DNA from: Hofstenia miamia | Taxonomy: Eukaryota; Xenacoelomorpha; Acoela | DNA: 64,000 nucleotides | Assembly: GCA_004352715.1 (NCBI GenBank) | Contig: SCFE01000113.1 | Coordinates: 1,378,601 to 1,442,600 of the forward strand | Direction of reading: 5' to 3' | In this document: piece after piece, positions 44,560-55,106 of the stretch | Layout: each line of letters opens with the position of its first letter | How positions within the stretch are numbered: the stretch's first letter is position 1 | Translations under genes and position numbers: made by a program | Notes under the pieces: generated by a model | What the model was told of the DNA's origin: nothing | Database searches by the model: none | What the model saw: only the letters and a program-made list of their open reading frames with translations

Positions 44560-45180
44560 ATTCTTAAATAACTGCTCTTCTGCGGGAGCCAAAACGAATA
44601 TCCACAACATTGCAAAATGCCACTTGCTACGATATGTAATTAATCTTCGTTATAATTGGTTAATAATGTGTTTATTATGAGCATGTGAATGTGGTGATTC
44701 AAATCGCATTGATCATGCAATGACATTTACACTTAGAAGCTTTACTTTACAAACGTGAAGCATAAAGCAGTGAGAGACTTATTGACGGAATTATTATCTA
44801 CAGTTTGCACGGAAGAGCCTTCATTATTAGAATTATCTGACGATCATTTTGGACAACTCTACAAAAACATTTTCGATTTAAGGACTACAAAACACAATGT
44901 GCTATTAAATTGAAGTAACCTAGTTGCTCAAATTTTATCTGACAATGAGGATTTCAAGGAAACAGCATGTTCACTCCCCTAGTATTTGCAACTAATTTTG
45001 TTATGGAAGATGTGATATCATGCATTACTTGCTGAAATGAACAATTGTAGTTATGCAGATGCCATTAATTACATACGAATTCTAAGAATACTATTAATTG
45101 ATCTACACCGTAGAAAAACGAATATGCAACAAGACCTTACTTCTATTAATGCGATTGATGTACATTTGATTTAAATTTTC
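44560..45180 (+). pseudogene. Retroelement polyprotein C-terminal domain (Cys/His then nuclease-like)
   Basis: Shifted plus frames read ACECGDSNRIDHAMT (a C-x-C-G...DHAM Cys/His motif), then HKAVRDLLTELLSTVCTEEP with SLLEL, then FTPLVFATN, and finally NCSYADAINYIRILRILLID. From memory, this order (C-CG-xxxx-DHAxxC, RHNxxRDLxxxLLxxVC-x-xxEPxL, FTPLVFxTxGGMG, YxxxIxWLRxRLSFxLLRS) is the C-terminal region of a family of RT-bearing polyproteins in aquatic invertebrates. The exact clade (DIRS-like or other) I cannot fix. Several stops and shifts. No RT is present nearby. Confidence 0.55.
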
Positions 45181-46615
45181 ACTAATAATCAATATCCATT
45201 GTAACTGCTTATATATGTAGTAGTTGAAAAAACTTGCAAACGTTGATGCTTACCAATGTTTAATATACACTGAGGAACGATGGTTAAAGGTTTCATTACA
45301 ATTTTATTCAAAAATACAAGAAGCGGATGCTACATTTGTGATTAAAAATAAAACTGTATTGAAATTATTGTATTTTTAATCGTATAAATGAGTTGATTTG
45401 CAATAATACATATGTGCACTTTTTGCGTAGTCTTTAGCTTTATTAGTGACTTGCTTTATTATTTTATTGTTGTCGCGACCACATATAATTTGGAATATTG
45501 TAGAAATTCCACAAATTTTTCATTGTTCTCCCTGATATTTAATATCATCCATCACAGAGGAAACAGTGACATAAAGCATACAATAAGTCATTACTGTTAC
45601 AAACCATTTGACTTTTTAATCAAAATAAAACAACTTTTCTACAATTGAAATGAGGAGGTCAAATGGACTGTCCTAATTAGAAAAGTGTTTTATCACCTTA
45701 TATCTTATCAAAAAATAACACTATTTAGTGGGTGTGCATTAAAGTATTAAGGATAATTATATATTAGTAAGACAGTTGATGAAGTTTGTCAATTTGATTA
45801 AAAATAAAGTATAAACAATGATATAAACAATTTTTTATAGTTTGTCATACAAAATTTTTTACCAAATGAACATAGTGTAACTACATTTCGTGCCAAGCAT
45901 TGTCAATTCTAATTTTGCTACTTACTAGGGGCCTATGCAACTAATTTTGCAAAATATATTATTAATACTTCTAAGAATGGGTTACTCAAAAACTTTCAAA
46001 GGACTGGCTACTGGCAATTAGGATTATCTACAAATTTTCTATTAATAAAAATCACATTATCACAGTTATCAATTGCATCTTCAAAGGTTGTCGCAAATTG
46101 TCTAATTTTTAAATGGAACTGATCACGAACAAATAACGAATATTTAGTAATTTTCAGCATTAATTCTGATTGTTTTGCTTTAATTTCATGTATCATTAAA
46201 ATCGTGGAAAAAATTATTTACTTCGCTGTTTTACCAAAAAAACGCTGCAATCACATTTGTATTTTCTTAGAAATATTTGTCTAAATAACAAACGCATTCT
46301 CATCCAATGAAGTAGTAGGCGAGCGCAGTTTTAGACGAAAAGCGTCAAAAATTTCTTTGAAATTAAACAAAAGTACTCGATTGATTTCGAACGAATCAAA
46401 CCCATTCAAAAATTTAATGCAGCAATAGCTTGAGTAACTCACAATTGATATGAAAGTAAGATCTTCCATTTCGAAAAACTCGAAATTATTATTAAATTTC
46501 ATAAAAGTTGTTCAACAAATATTTTCTTCAGAGATACTCGAGCTCGGAATGTAACTATTCAGACTGAGTAACTCGCAAGTCTGCCGAAAATAAAGGTCTT
46601 GTCGGCATCCTATAA
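45181..46615. other. AT-rich DNA, no gene seen
   Basis: Short open frames at 45412-45648, 46008-46196 and 46281-46502 are low-complexity. CTCGA-type motifs near 46375-46580 resemble the iterons of the hAT MITE at 24.6 kb and may be a decayed relative. Confidence 0.35.
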
Positions 46616-46837
46616 TCTTTCATAACGAATTCTTTCATAATTAATATTACAATCAAGGGACATTAATAATTATAGAAAACAATTGTCACAAATATTTATA
46701 TTTAAGTATTTTTTAGTGAGCTTGTCTCAAATCATTGCTTAGTTTTAACCCTAACCCCCACATTCAATTTCTTAATTTGTTTATTTCCGCTGTCCCATAT
46801 TTCCAATAGATTTTATGAAAGAATTCGTTATGAAAGA
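46616..46837. mobile_element. Small MITE with perfect 25-bp inverted ends
   Basis: TCTTTCATAACGAATTCTTT plus CATAA at 46616-46640 is the exact reverse complement of 46813-46837. Each end itself contains the octamer CTTTCATA twice. Length is 222 bases with no coding capacity. Flanking bases do not give a clean duplication. It ends seven bases before the target duplication of the next element, so two foldback elements sit side by side. Confidence 0.7.
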
Positions 46838-46844
46838 GTATACT

Positions 46845-47256
46845 CCAGCGTCTGGTTGGTACTTTTTATCAACATACGAAATCTTGAAACCGACATAGGG
46901 AACCTTGAGGTCGACATAGCAAATCGTTATGACAATATGAACAAAAATTTAGCATGAATGAGGTATGAAGATTAATAACATTAGATGGGTCACTTAAAAT
47001 TTTCTCATATTTACATTAAAATATTTATCTGAGTCATTGCTATGAAATCAAGTATAATATTTTATCATTTAGTCTAGATTACAACTCAATAAACAACTGC
47101 TAAAACTAAATTTTAATGTCTCTTTTGATATAATTGATACGTATACCTCATTCATGCTAAATTTTTTGTTCATATTGCCATAACGATTTGCTATGTCGAC
47201 CTCAAGGTCGGTTTCAAGATTTCGTATGTTGATAAAAAGTACCAACCCCAGCGTCT
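46845..47256. mobile_element. Mutator-like foldback element with 9-bp target duplication
   Basis: A perfect nine-base direct repeat, CCAGCGTCT, lies at 46845-46853 and 47248-47256. Between them the ends form inverted repeats of about 110 bases beginning GGTTGGTACTTTTTATCAAC. The arms are nearly identical, except for a nine-base ATAGGGAAC insertion in the left arm and one or two point changes. A nine-base duplication with long inverted repeats is characteristic of Mutator-like and Foldback elements. The 394-base element has no transposase. The near-identical arms suggest recent insertion or ongoing arm homogenisation. Confidence 0.82.
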
Positions 47257-47879
47257 TTGTCGTTTTCATTTTTGACAAAAAGTTAAAATATTACGTCACT
47301 CACTTATACTTGTACGATATACATCAAGGGTTAGTACTGTTTTGAAATTTACACTTGCACTCATTCTTCTAGGGGATAATTATCCATTAAATATTAATTT
47401 TGGATGATTTAAGATGAATTTGGAAAATTTGAAATGTTCAAGAATGAAAAAATACCAACTTATATTTACATTATGTCTTTAAGCTCACAATCACTTGAGA
47501 CTGCTTAATTTGTTTTTGAAAACAAAAATTGCACAACCAATGTCTTAATCTTTAAGATTTTCCAATGAACTTAAGATTTTGTCATTACAAGATGTTATAT
47601 TCTGCATTTGTTAAGTGTCATTGAACAAGAGTTCCCACATTTTGCAACAGATTAGCACAGCTAAATATAGAACCACAACTTTCCAATTCGGAGTCAAATG
47701 CATTTGAAGCTGCTGAGCATGCACACAACAAAAAACTTTATGTGAGGCTCTTATTAAATGTTTTTTTCCCAGATATTCTGTTGTTTAAATTCAGCCCTCA
47801 AACTATTTTTTAAAAATGCTATTTTTCCTGTTACCAGTAGAAACACTAAAAGAATGTTTAATATAAGTATTTTTAATCT
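47257..47879. other. AT-rich DNA, no gene seen
   Basis: No feature was recognised. Confidence 0.5.
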
Positions 47880-49780
47880 TACTTCTCACAGCTTCATTGC
47901 GGAATCCCTCTCAGCTCGGGGAACTCACCAGTTCCCAGGGATTCAGAGCTTTCCTTAGGACTCTAACTGCTCCCTAACAATGCTGCCTTCTGCGCTACTG
48001 TCCCTCCTCACTTTGGTATTTTAAGTATCTCTTATGCTTCTCACTCACTGCTCTTAGTGCTCCTACGACGACAGGAACTACTTCGACTTTCATTAACTTC
48101 CACAGTGTTTCTATTTTCTCCGCCAACTCACTGTACTTGTCTATTTTCTCTTTCTCCTTGCTTTCTACATTGCTGTCCTTTGGTACTGCTATGTCTCTCA
48201 CTGTTCCTACTCTTTTCTCATTGTCTACAACTACTATGTCTGCCTCTGCTTCTCACTTTTCTTGTTTGTATGTTGAAGTCCCACAGTATCTTAACGTTCT
48301 TATTTTCTATGACGCCTTTTGGCTTTTGCTCATACCACTTCTCTCGTGCTTCTAAGCCATGCTGTCTGCTCAAGCTGCAATGTAACATTCTTCCCACATT
48401 GTCATGCCTGGACTCATTCTGCGCCAATTTCTCACACCCTGTTATCAGATGATTTACTGTCTCCGCCTCTTTCTTACATTACCTAAACTTATCTCTTACA
48501 TCCACTCTTCTGTCTATGTGCTTCTTCACCCATTTTGCTCTTATTGCTTGCTCCTGTGCTGCCATTATCAGTGCTTGTTTCTCTTTTTAGTCCCACCTTC
48601 CTTAACCACTTGTTGCCTTCTCTGTCACACTTTTCTGTGTTCCTCCAGTATTCTCCCTCCGTGTATCACTTTCTGCCTATACCTTGTTTGTCTCTCTGAT
48701 TACCTCCTACTCTGGTATGATGTCTTTCATTCACTCTCAGTTCTTATCCCCTTAACTCCTTATTGACCTCCAGTTGCTCGTCTACATATTCTTTTAGCCC
48801 TAGTGCTTCTACTTCTACAGCTTTTCTACCTCTCTATTTAAGTTGAATGCTCTCTCTGCTGCTAGTATCTACCTTGTCTCGTCTAATTCCCTCAGTTCAT
48901 TCTTGTTCCACCTAACTATTCCTGCGGAATATCTCAACAATGGTATCGCCCATGTATTAATTGCTTTTATACTATTCTGAACATTTAATGCTGAGTTCTG
49001 TAGTACCTTCATTACTCTCCTCTTGTGTTCTTTTCTTAGCCTCGTCTTTATTCCTCATGATCTGTTCTGTCCCTCTCTATCACTCCTAAGAACTTATACC
49101 CCCCTTGACTTTCTCAATCTTATTCTCACTGCTCATCCTCAAACCATCTCCATCTATACACTTGCCGCTGATCATTGTCACTGCCGCACACTTTCCTAAT
49201 CTAAGTTCCAACCCAGAATCTCGTCTTGCCTTCTCCAATGTCTTCACTTTCTTCTGCAACATTTTCCTTGAAATAGCATACTTCTTTAAGTCGTCCATGT
49301 ACCATAGGTGTACTGCTCTCCCATTCTTCTCCAACTTATACCTTATGTCTTTCTCCTTTAACCTTTCTGTGATAGGGATAAAGCTAACTACAAACCGTAG
49401 TGGTACTAAGGTGTCTCTTAAGAATGTTCCTCTCTAAACATCAACTTATGACCGGCTATCTCAGTCTACCACCTTCTCATCTCCCTCTTTAAAAACTCAA
49501 CCCATTTCCGTGAAACTCCATTGGCCTCAAGCGTCCGCAATACCCACCACTGCCTCACGGTCTTTCTTAGGATCCTTCTGTATCAGATATGTCCTTCCCA
49601 CTACCATCCACTCTGGACACCCACTCACCACACACTTCTTCAATGCTACTGCTAGTGTCTCATGAACACTTGTTAACTTCTTCAACCGATACCCATGCAC
49701 CTCATCTCTGCCTGCCGCCTTCTAGTTCTTCATCTTCGTTAGAGCCTCCTTAATATTTTTATCACCTACAATGCTTTGAT
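47880..49780 (-). pseudogene. RLE-type LINE (R2/R4-like) with RT, zinc knuckle and restriction-like endonuclease
   Basis: In minus order: a pre-RT block (KEALTKMKN, KAAGRDEVHGYRLKKLTSVH) near 49720; VVGRTYLIQKDPKKDR near 49570; RFVVSFIPITERLKEKDIRY near 49380; and the catalytic YMDD in AVHLWYMDDLKKYA (49301-49290). GLELRLGKCAAVTM follows. The C-terminal half near 48470-48000 has a knuckle (CKKEAETVNHLITGC), then KWYEQKPKGVIENKNVKILW with DFNIQT, then DIVVVDNEKRVGTVRDIAVP and KEKEKIDKYSELAEKIETLW, ending VEVVPVVVGAL. PD-type (here A-D) I-V-x(12)-D-I-A, followed by Lys, is the restriction-like nuclease of R2/R4/NeSL-type LINEs. Frameshifts and stops, including one just before the nuclease, make it inactive. 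About 70 bases near 47900-47970 are missing from the copy at 4.9 kb. Confidence 0.85.
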
Positions 49781-50217
49781 GAAGCATACCACATTTAAAT
49801 AAATGCGTTTTATATAACGCATTTACAATATTTCTTATTCCTCTTATTACATCTACTGACCAAATTCTGTCGCGTGTATTAATGTTTTACAAATATATCC
49901 AGGGACAGCCTTCTCTTGTTTTCCTAAACGATCACATCAAACGGAAAGATCGAAACTACGCCCTTCTTACAAAAAAAGCAATTTTTGCCAATCAATTACC
50001 AAAGTTTGTAATTAGTTAGAGTTTTCAGTTAAGAATTGAAGAAATTATTAATAAAAGTTAAAACAATACTGTTACACAAAGATGAGATTTAAATACATTC
50101 AAGCTCATTTCAAAAATTCGTATACCCACAACCACGCTCACACATTGTATTTTATATATTGAGTTTGTAGTGTTTAGTTTTTTGTACCACTGTGTGATGC
50201 AATAAGTTGGTTTTGAC
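49781..50217. other. AT-rich DNA, no gene seen
   Basis: Probably the 5' limit of the truncated RLE-LINE, then unremarkable sequence. Confidence 0.4.

Positions 50218-50268
<51 letters not shown>
50218..50268. repeat. (ATT)n microsatellite
   Basis: About 17 perfect ATT/TTA units, ending directly at the ATGGCGCTGTATAGC start of the next element. Confidence 0.98.
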
Positions 50269-52791
50269 GGCGCTGTATAGCTGATTTTCGGGGTTTTCTT
50301 GTATTCAGCGCCCTTTGCATTATTTCGGTTTAGTTCATTTTATTCGATTTGAACGAAACTTGGTATGTAGCTTCGCTATACAATGCTTCTAAAGTTCCTT
50401 AAATTTGAGCTAGATAGGAACATTAGTTTAGGAGAAAGGGCTGCAACATTTTATAAGGGCCTCGGTACTAATTAAATTGAACTATTATAATGGCGCTAAA
50501 TATGACTAAGGGTCTATTAAGGGCGCTTAACATTTTTTGTAATTTCTTATTTAATATTAGTACATGTTACTGTTAAATGATAAACTACACATTTGAAAAA
50601 TTTCTTGATGTAATAATTTGCCCAGCCGTAGCAAAATCAGTTCTTGGGTTTGCTTAATGTAACTTGAAAACGACTCCTTCTAGATGTAAAATAAAGTTTA
50701 GAAGAGAATAAAAGTACTTCAAATCGATCTGAGCATTATTCGCAGCACAATCAGCATTTTCCCAATGTCATAGCTCTAATGAACGTTTTTTAAGGGAATG
50801 ACCTAAATATAGCGTTGGTTGTGCAGTTCATATTTTTGAATCGACTTCGCACCACTTTTATTCTCTTCTAAATTACATTGTACATCTAGAGCAAACTTTT
50901 GAATTTATTTAACGCAAAATCGAAATTGTTTGATTAAAAAATGTCCTACATTATCATGTCCCTATAATGGTTCATGTTAAGATTTCTTAAAAAATATCGG
51001 ACTAGATCGTTTCTAAAAAACAATGGAAACCATTTTCTAGATGTAAAGTTTAATTTAGAAGCTAATAAAACTAGTTTGAATCCAATCTGAACATTATTCG
51101 CTAAGCAATCTAAGTTTTCGAGAAAAGCATTCCCCTAAAAAGTTTTTTTATTAAAAAAATACTAAAGATATGATTGTATTCAGAAAATTCAATATGGATT
51201 TAACTTATTGCTTAATCTATTTCATATATCCCAAAAAATCAGTCGTTTTCAAAAAAAAATTACCTTACTTATAATAAATGTATTAAGCGCTATTATAATA
51301 ATCAGGCAGAAACATTTTTTTCTAATCTTGTCTCATTTTCTAAATTATTCCGAATATTAGAGGCTGCTCGATGAAAGTAGGATAGGAAATACTGCTGCAA
51401 ATAAATTTATGTGATCGTGGATTTAATTTTAGGTAATTAGCAAGAAAAGAAAGTGATTCTCGGTCATATTTATGCTTAAGTAAAACTGAAGCTGCATTGA
51501 ATTGTTCTTGATATAGCGGGAAAACTATATTATACTTTCGTCTGTATTCATTAACATGTTTACTTGCAAAATTTAATATTTTCCATGATTTTTAACCTTA
51601 AACATCCCCACGACCTCTGACTTTGCGCACGACACACCGCAATGGGTTTGGAATATCTTTGCACATATCAAAAACAGTCAAAGTTCTTTGTGCCTCCAGG
51701 GGCTCAAAATCTTCTAAGTACATTAATACTAGGTATGGAGAGAATTTAAATCTTTTTCAAAAATTAGAAAATTTTTAGGAAAACTTGTTAATCTATTCAA
51801 CAATCTCTGCCACAGCAATACGCTTTAATAGACATTTTCAACATTGCATTAATTTATGTTCCCCAATAGACCTACCCATGCCCCAAAATTTTCAAATTTT
51901 GAAATCGGCTTGGAGAAAATTCTTTGTAAATGTGGAAAAACGGTTTGTCCTTTAAAACGGACGCTAGGCTGTTTAAGGTTAAGAATTTTCAAAATATAAA
52001 TTAAACATCCATATCATTCAAAATATAAATGATGGCAGATAATTTTTTCACTTTGCAAAAAAATGCAATTTTAACGCAAGTTTTATTCGCAAACTTTGAG
52101 ATAAATGAAATCAAAGTGAAAGCCTAAAAAAGCCCAAAGCCCAATTCGAACACTCCGGGCACTGCGAAACTACAGCGAAACATTTTTGTACTCATCAAAT
52201 GTCCGACTTTTACTCAGAAAATCTAGGTCCAAATTTCGTAGATATATCTACAAAAAAACAGCAGGCAAAAAAAGGAAAATTGAACATAACTAAGAATTAT
52301 ATTATTAGACCTATGAGAAATTTTGACAAATAGAATTATTGCGAAGCATAGGAAGAATTGGTTGATGAATTTAAAAGAATCAAAATCTATAAGACGCTTT
52401 GTATGAAAATTGCATCAATGAAAAATTTACTCGTAATGAGAAAAATTACTTTGTCATTTTGAAAATTTGAAAGAACCGTGTTCTAAGAACGAAGTGTGAA
52501 ATCTACTGTTTAATAAAACCATGAAAATATGGGAAATGTACTAAATAGAATTGCTTTACAGGCTTTTTAAAGCATTTGTTCGTTTAAGCTTTAATATCAT
52601 CTTGATGTTTAAAAAGATTTCGGAATGATTTGTTTTCTAATATAAAGAGATTTAGGTAAAATTTAAGAGATTATGGTATTTCGAAATCACTAATTAAATA
52701 GAAAAGAATAAAATGATGTACTGAGCGCCATTATATGTCAAATATGTGTATTTAGTGCCATTATATTAAAAAGTGGATTGAACGCCATTAC

Positions 52792-52795
<4 letters not shown>
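50266..52795. mobile_element. Possible undescribed transposon with ATAATGGCGCT subterminal repeats
   Basis: TTATGGCGCTGTATAGC (50266) and TATAATGGCGCTAAATATG (50486) on plus are mirrored by inverted copies near the right side: GAGCGCCATTATATG (52728), AGTGCCATTATATTA (52754), GAACGCCATTACATA (52778), plus an internal one near 51283. Inside, a motif of about 90 bases (TTCTAGATGTAAA, TTTAGAAG, AATAAAA, CATTATTCGC) occurs at about 50677 and 51035, and inverted at about 50850-50905. A degenerate protein is on minus at 51345-51960. The whole lies between an ATT and a TA microsatellite. The boundaries and the claim that it is one element are inference. Confidence 0.4.
51345..51960 (-). pseudogene. 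Unrecognised degenerate protein, about 190 codons
   Basis: In minus order: HLQRIFSKPISKFENFGAWV with GLLGNI (near 51945-51870), SVLLWQRLLNRLTSFPKNFL with IFEKDLNSLHT (near 51820-51735). After a frameshift come LVLMYLEDFEPLEAQRTLTV, FDMCKDIPNPLRCVVRKVRG and two stops near 51600. Then an unbroken run reads KHVNEYRRKYNIVFPLYQEQ, FNAASVLLKHKYDRESLSFL, FICSSISYPTFIEQPLIFGI and a stop near 51350. The sequence is varied and helical, and reads like one protein with one shift and a few stops. I recognise no domain. It may be the C-terminal half of an unknown transposase or a retrocopied host gene. Confidence 0.5.

Positions 52796-52797
<2 letters not shown>

Positions 52798-52838
<41 letters not shown>
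52798..52838. repeat. (TA)n microsatellite
   Basis: A pure TA run of about 20 units. Confidence 0.97.
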
Positions 52839-52841
<3 letters not shown>

Positions 52842-54096
52842 ATATTGTTAACATTCATTGTAGTTTAGATGTGGCGGGTTTCTACAAAAGTTTAGCCCCT
52901 ATTACATGTCAGCCTCAGTCAAACAATATATATTTGTTAACAATAACTTTCCGTTGATTTGAATTGATATTCATTGATATCAATAAGCACTAGTCATTTG
53001 ATTTTATTTAATTTGATGCGGAATTTCCATATCAACGGCAGCCGGGGCTTACATTCTGTTATTTCATGTGCATAGACAGTTTCAGCAACCTTCAGTTATT
53101 TTTTAGAGAATGAAAAATTTTTAAGCAATTGCTTTTAATATTGTTATAGTATATTTAAATGTTATTGATTATCTTGGCATATATCGTTGTAAATATATCT
53201 CCAATGTGTAACTCTCGGCATTATTGCCAGAATATGGAAAGGAAGGGCTTGAGATTTTGAGGTTCAATTTAGTGCGATTCTTTATTATTTTTAATTTTTA
53301 AAACAAACAAATACAAGATAGTCGAACAACTGCTGCCAACAGCTTAGTGCGAATTTATTACCCCTTCATTAATAGCTTCTCAATGATACTTATGCAGCGA
53401 GTGTATTGGGTTAAACGATTATAGTCCATTTTTTATGATAGTGAAGAAAATCCTCCAAAAATTCTTTACTGGATCAGCCCCTGCAGTAGGACTGCATCAA
53501 ATTATAGTCCACATATTTGTTTTCATTTTCAGCATGTATCCTCTTTGTGTTCTACGCTAAAGAGCGGCATTGTTGTCTTATATATTCAATCATATTGCTA
53601 CTAGAGATGAACTTGGTACAGCTTTTGTCGATTTTTAGGTCGTATGAAAAGATAGATATTTCTGAATTGTTTTTTAGAAGTATGAATGACTCATAAAAAA
53701 TCTTAATGACGATTTCTTAGGTATTTTGTCATTTGGTCCAATTTTATATGAGTAGCATCCCATTTTGCATGAAATATGCAAAAATTACTATAATAATATT
53801 TTGTATTTAAGATCAATAAATTTTGATTTAGAAACAGTTTTTTAAAGAAATACTTAGATTTTAAATTTTAAACAAAACACGCTATCTCTATAGCTTTTAT
53901 GCCACTAAGCTGTTAATTTGAAGAAATGACCTGACCTTCAGCTTACATGCTTAGTTATCCACTAAAATCTGTCAGAAGTAAAGCTCTGCTGCTGCCAACA
54001 ACGACGCATCCAACATCACCACTGACAAATCAGATTATCATTAACATGCATGAATTTTGACGGGTATTGCACGATATATCTTTGTCATTGCCTCAA
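52839..54096. other. AT-rich DNA, no gene seen
   Basis: No feature was recognised. A few GC-richer patches (CAACGGCAGCCGGGG near 53033) have no structure. Confidence 0.45.
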
Positions 54097-54403
54097 TGCT
54101 GCAGCAAGCCCGTGGCTTGCATTTGAAGTTTAGGGGGGCCAGGCCCCGCAAAGTTCAATAAATTAATCATAGTTTTACTCAAATGAGATATTTTCACCCT
54201 TTTTCATTGAATTTTTTATTAGAATTGCATTAGTATTATGTATATTTCAACTAAAAGATATTCACTCTAACTTAGTTACAGAATATTAGAAATAATACTA
54301 TGGAGTTTTGTATCTAGGATGTCAAAAGAAAGGGGGCAAAGTGACCCAACAGGGAGGGCCATGACCCCCCTGGCCCTCCCCTAGTCACGGCCCTGTGCTG
54401 CAC
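54097..54403. mobile_element. hAT-like MITE with 8-bp target duplication
   Basis: The left end is CAAGCCCGTGGCTTGC from 54105. The right end, reverse-complemented from 54395, is CAGGGCCGTGACTAGGGGAG. The flanking octamers are TGCTGCAG and TGCTGCAC (7 of 8). Inside are complementary GC-rich blocks (GGGGGGCCAGGCCCCG and GGGAGGGCCATGACCCCCCT). Length is 291 bases. A minus open frame at 54314-54586 that reads through this element is an artefact. Confidence 0.82.
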
Positions 54404-54566
54404 CTTATGAGAAAGCATGGTTTGTATCTCGATTGCTTTTAAATACCTAAAGTCCAGCATGTCTTTGATGATGTCCGTAGAAAATCTTAAATACTTCCAA
54501 ATTGAAAGTTCAGATAATAATGCTATGTAATAATCATGAGAACAACCGTAAATATATTTTTTGTAG

Positions 54567-54637
54567 GTAGAGTGCCCAAGCTTCATTCAGATGAATTGTA
54601 CACAAAGTCCAATGTCGTGGTGGGCACGGAAATGATT
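54567..54637 (+). CDS. Candidate exon 1 of a plus-strand gene
   Basis: Acceptor ATATATTTTTTGTAG, 71 bases, donor ATT|GTAAGT. Phase is 1 in and 0 out. It encodes RVPKLHSDELYTKSNVVVG and TEMI, with noticeably higher GC than its flanks. The phase fits the next candidate exon at 56689. I do not recognise the peptide. Earlier exons were not found in the window. Confidence 0.45.
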
Positions 54638-54921
54638 GTAAGTAAATGCGTAGTTGAAGGTGGTAGCTATCTTTATTTGGTAATGGGTTTATTTAGGACA
54701 ATCACAGATTGTAGAAAACGTTTAAGTTAACTAGGGTTAGACATTTGTTTGAAGCACTTCTCAAATATTATATAACAATATCTATAGAATTAAACATCCA
54801 ATCTAATTAGTTTTCGATTTTAATGTCTTTAATCAGTAATTGAGGTGTTGAATATAATCTTCCCAGTGATAGAAAAACACAATTGCTATTAAACTTAATT
54901 GATGAATAAAAAAGTGGTCGT

Positions 54922-55106
54922 GCATCAAAATAATGCTCGTCTGAACGTAATTTCATCAAATTGATATACATCAAAAAGGCGCTTGTCTGAACGCTCCCAA
55001 ATTTTGATAATTGCAATCAAAAAACATACATCAAAAATATACTCGTTTGAACGCACTTTCATCAAAAGAGACGCATCAAAAGCTGCTCGTCTGAACGCAA
55101 CTTTAG
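54922..55106. repeat. Degenerate minisatellite, GCATCAAAA...GCTCGTCTGAACGCA units
   Basis: Four successive units pair CATCAAAA with CTCGTCTGAACG (variants CTTGTCTGAACG and CTCGTTTGAACG) at spacings of about 45-60 bases. Units are diverged, so an old tandem array. Confidence 0.7.

Noticed and set aside
54314-54586. 90-codon minus frame ending in a Gly/Pro-rich tail
   Set aside because: The tail is the GC-rich end of the hAT MITE. The rest has no support.
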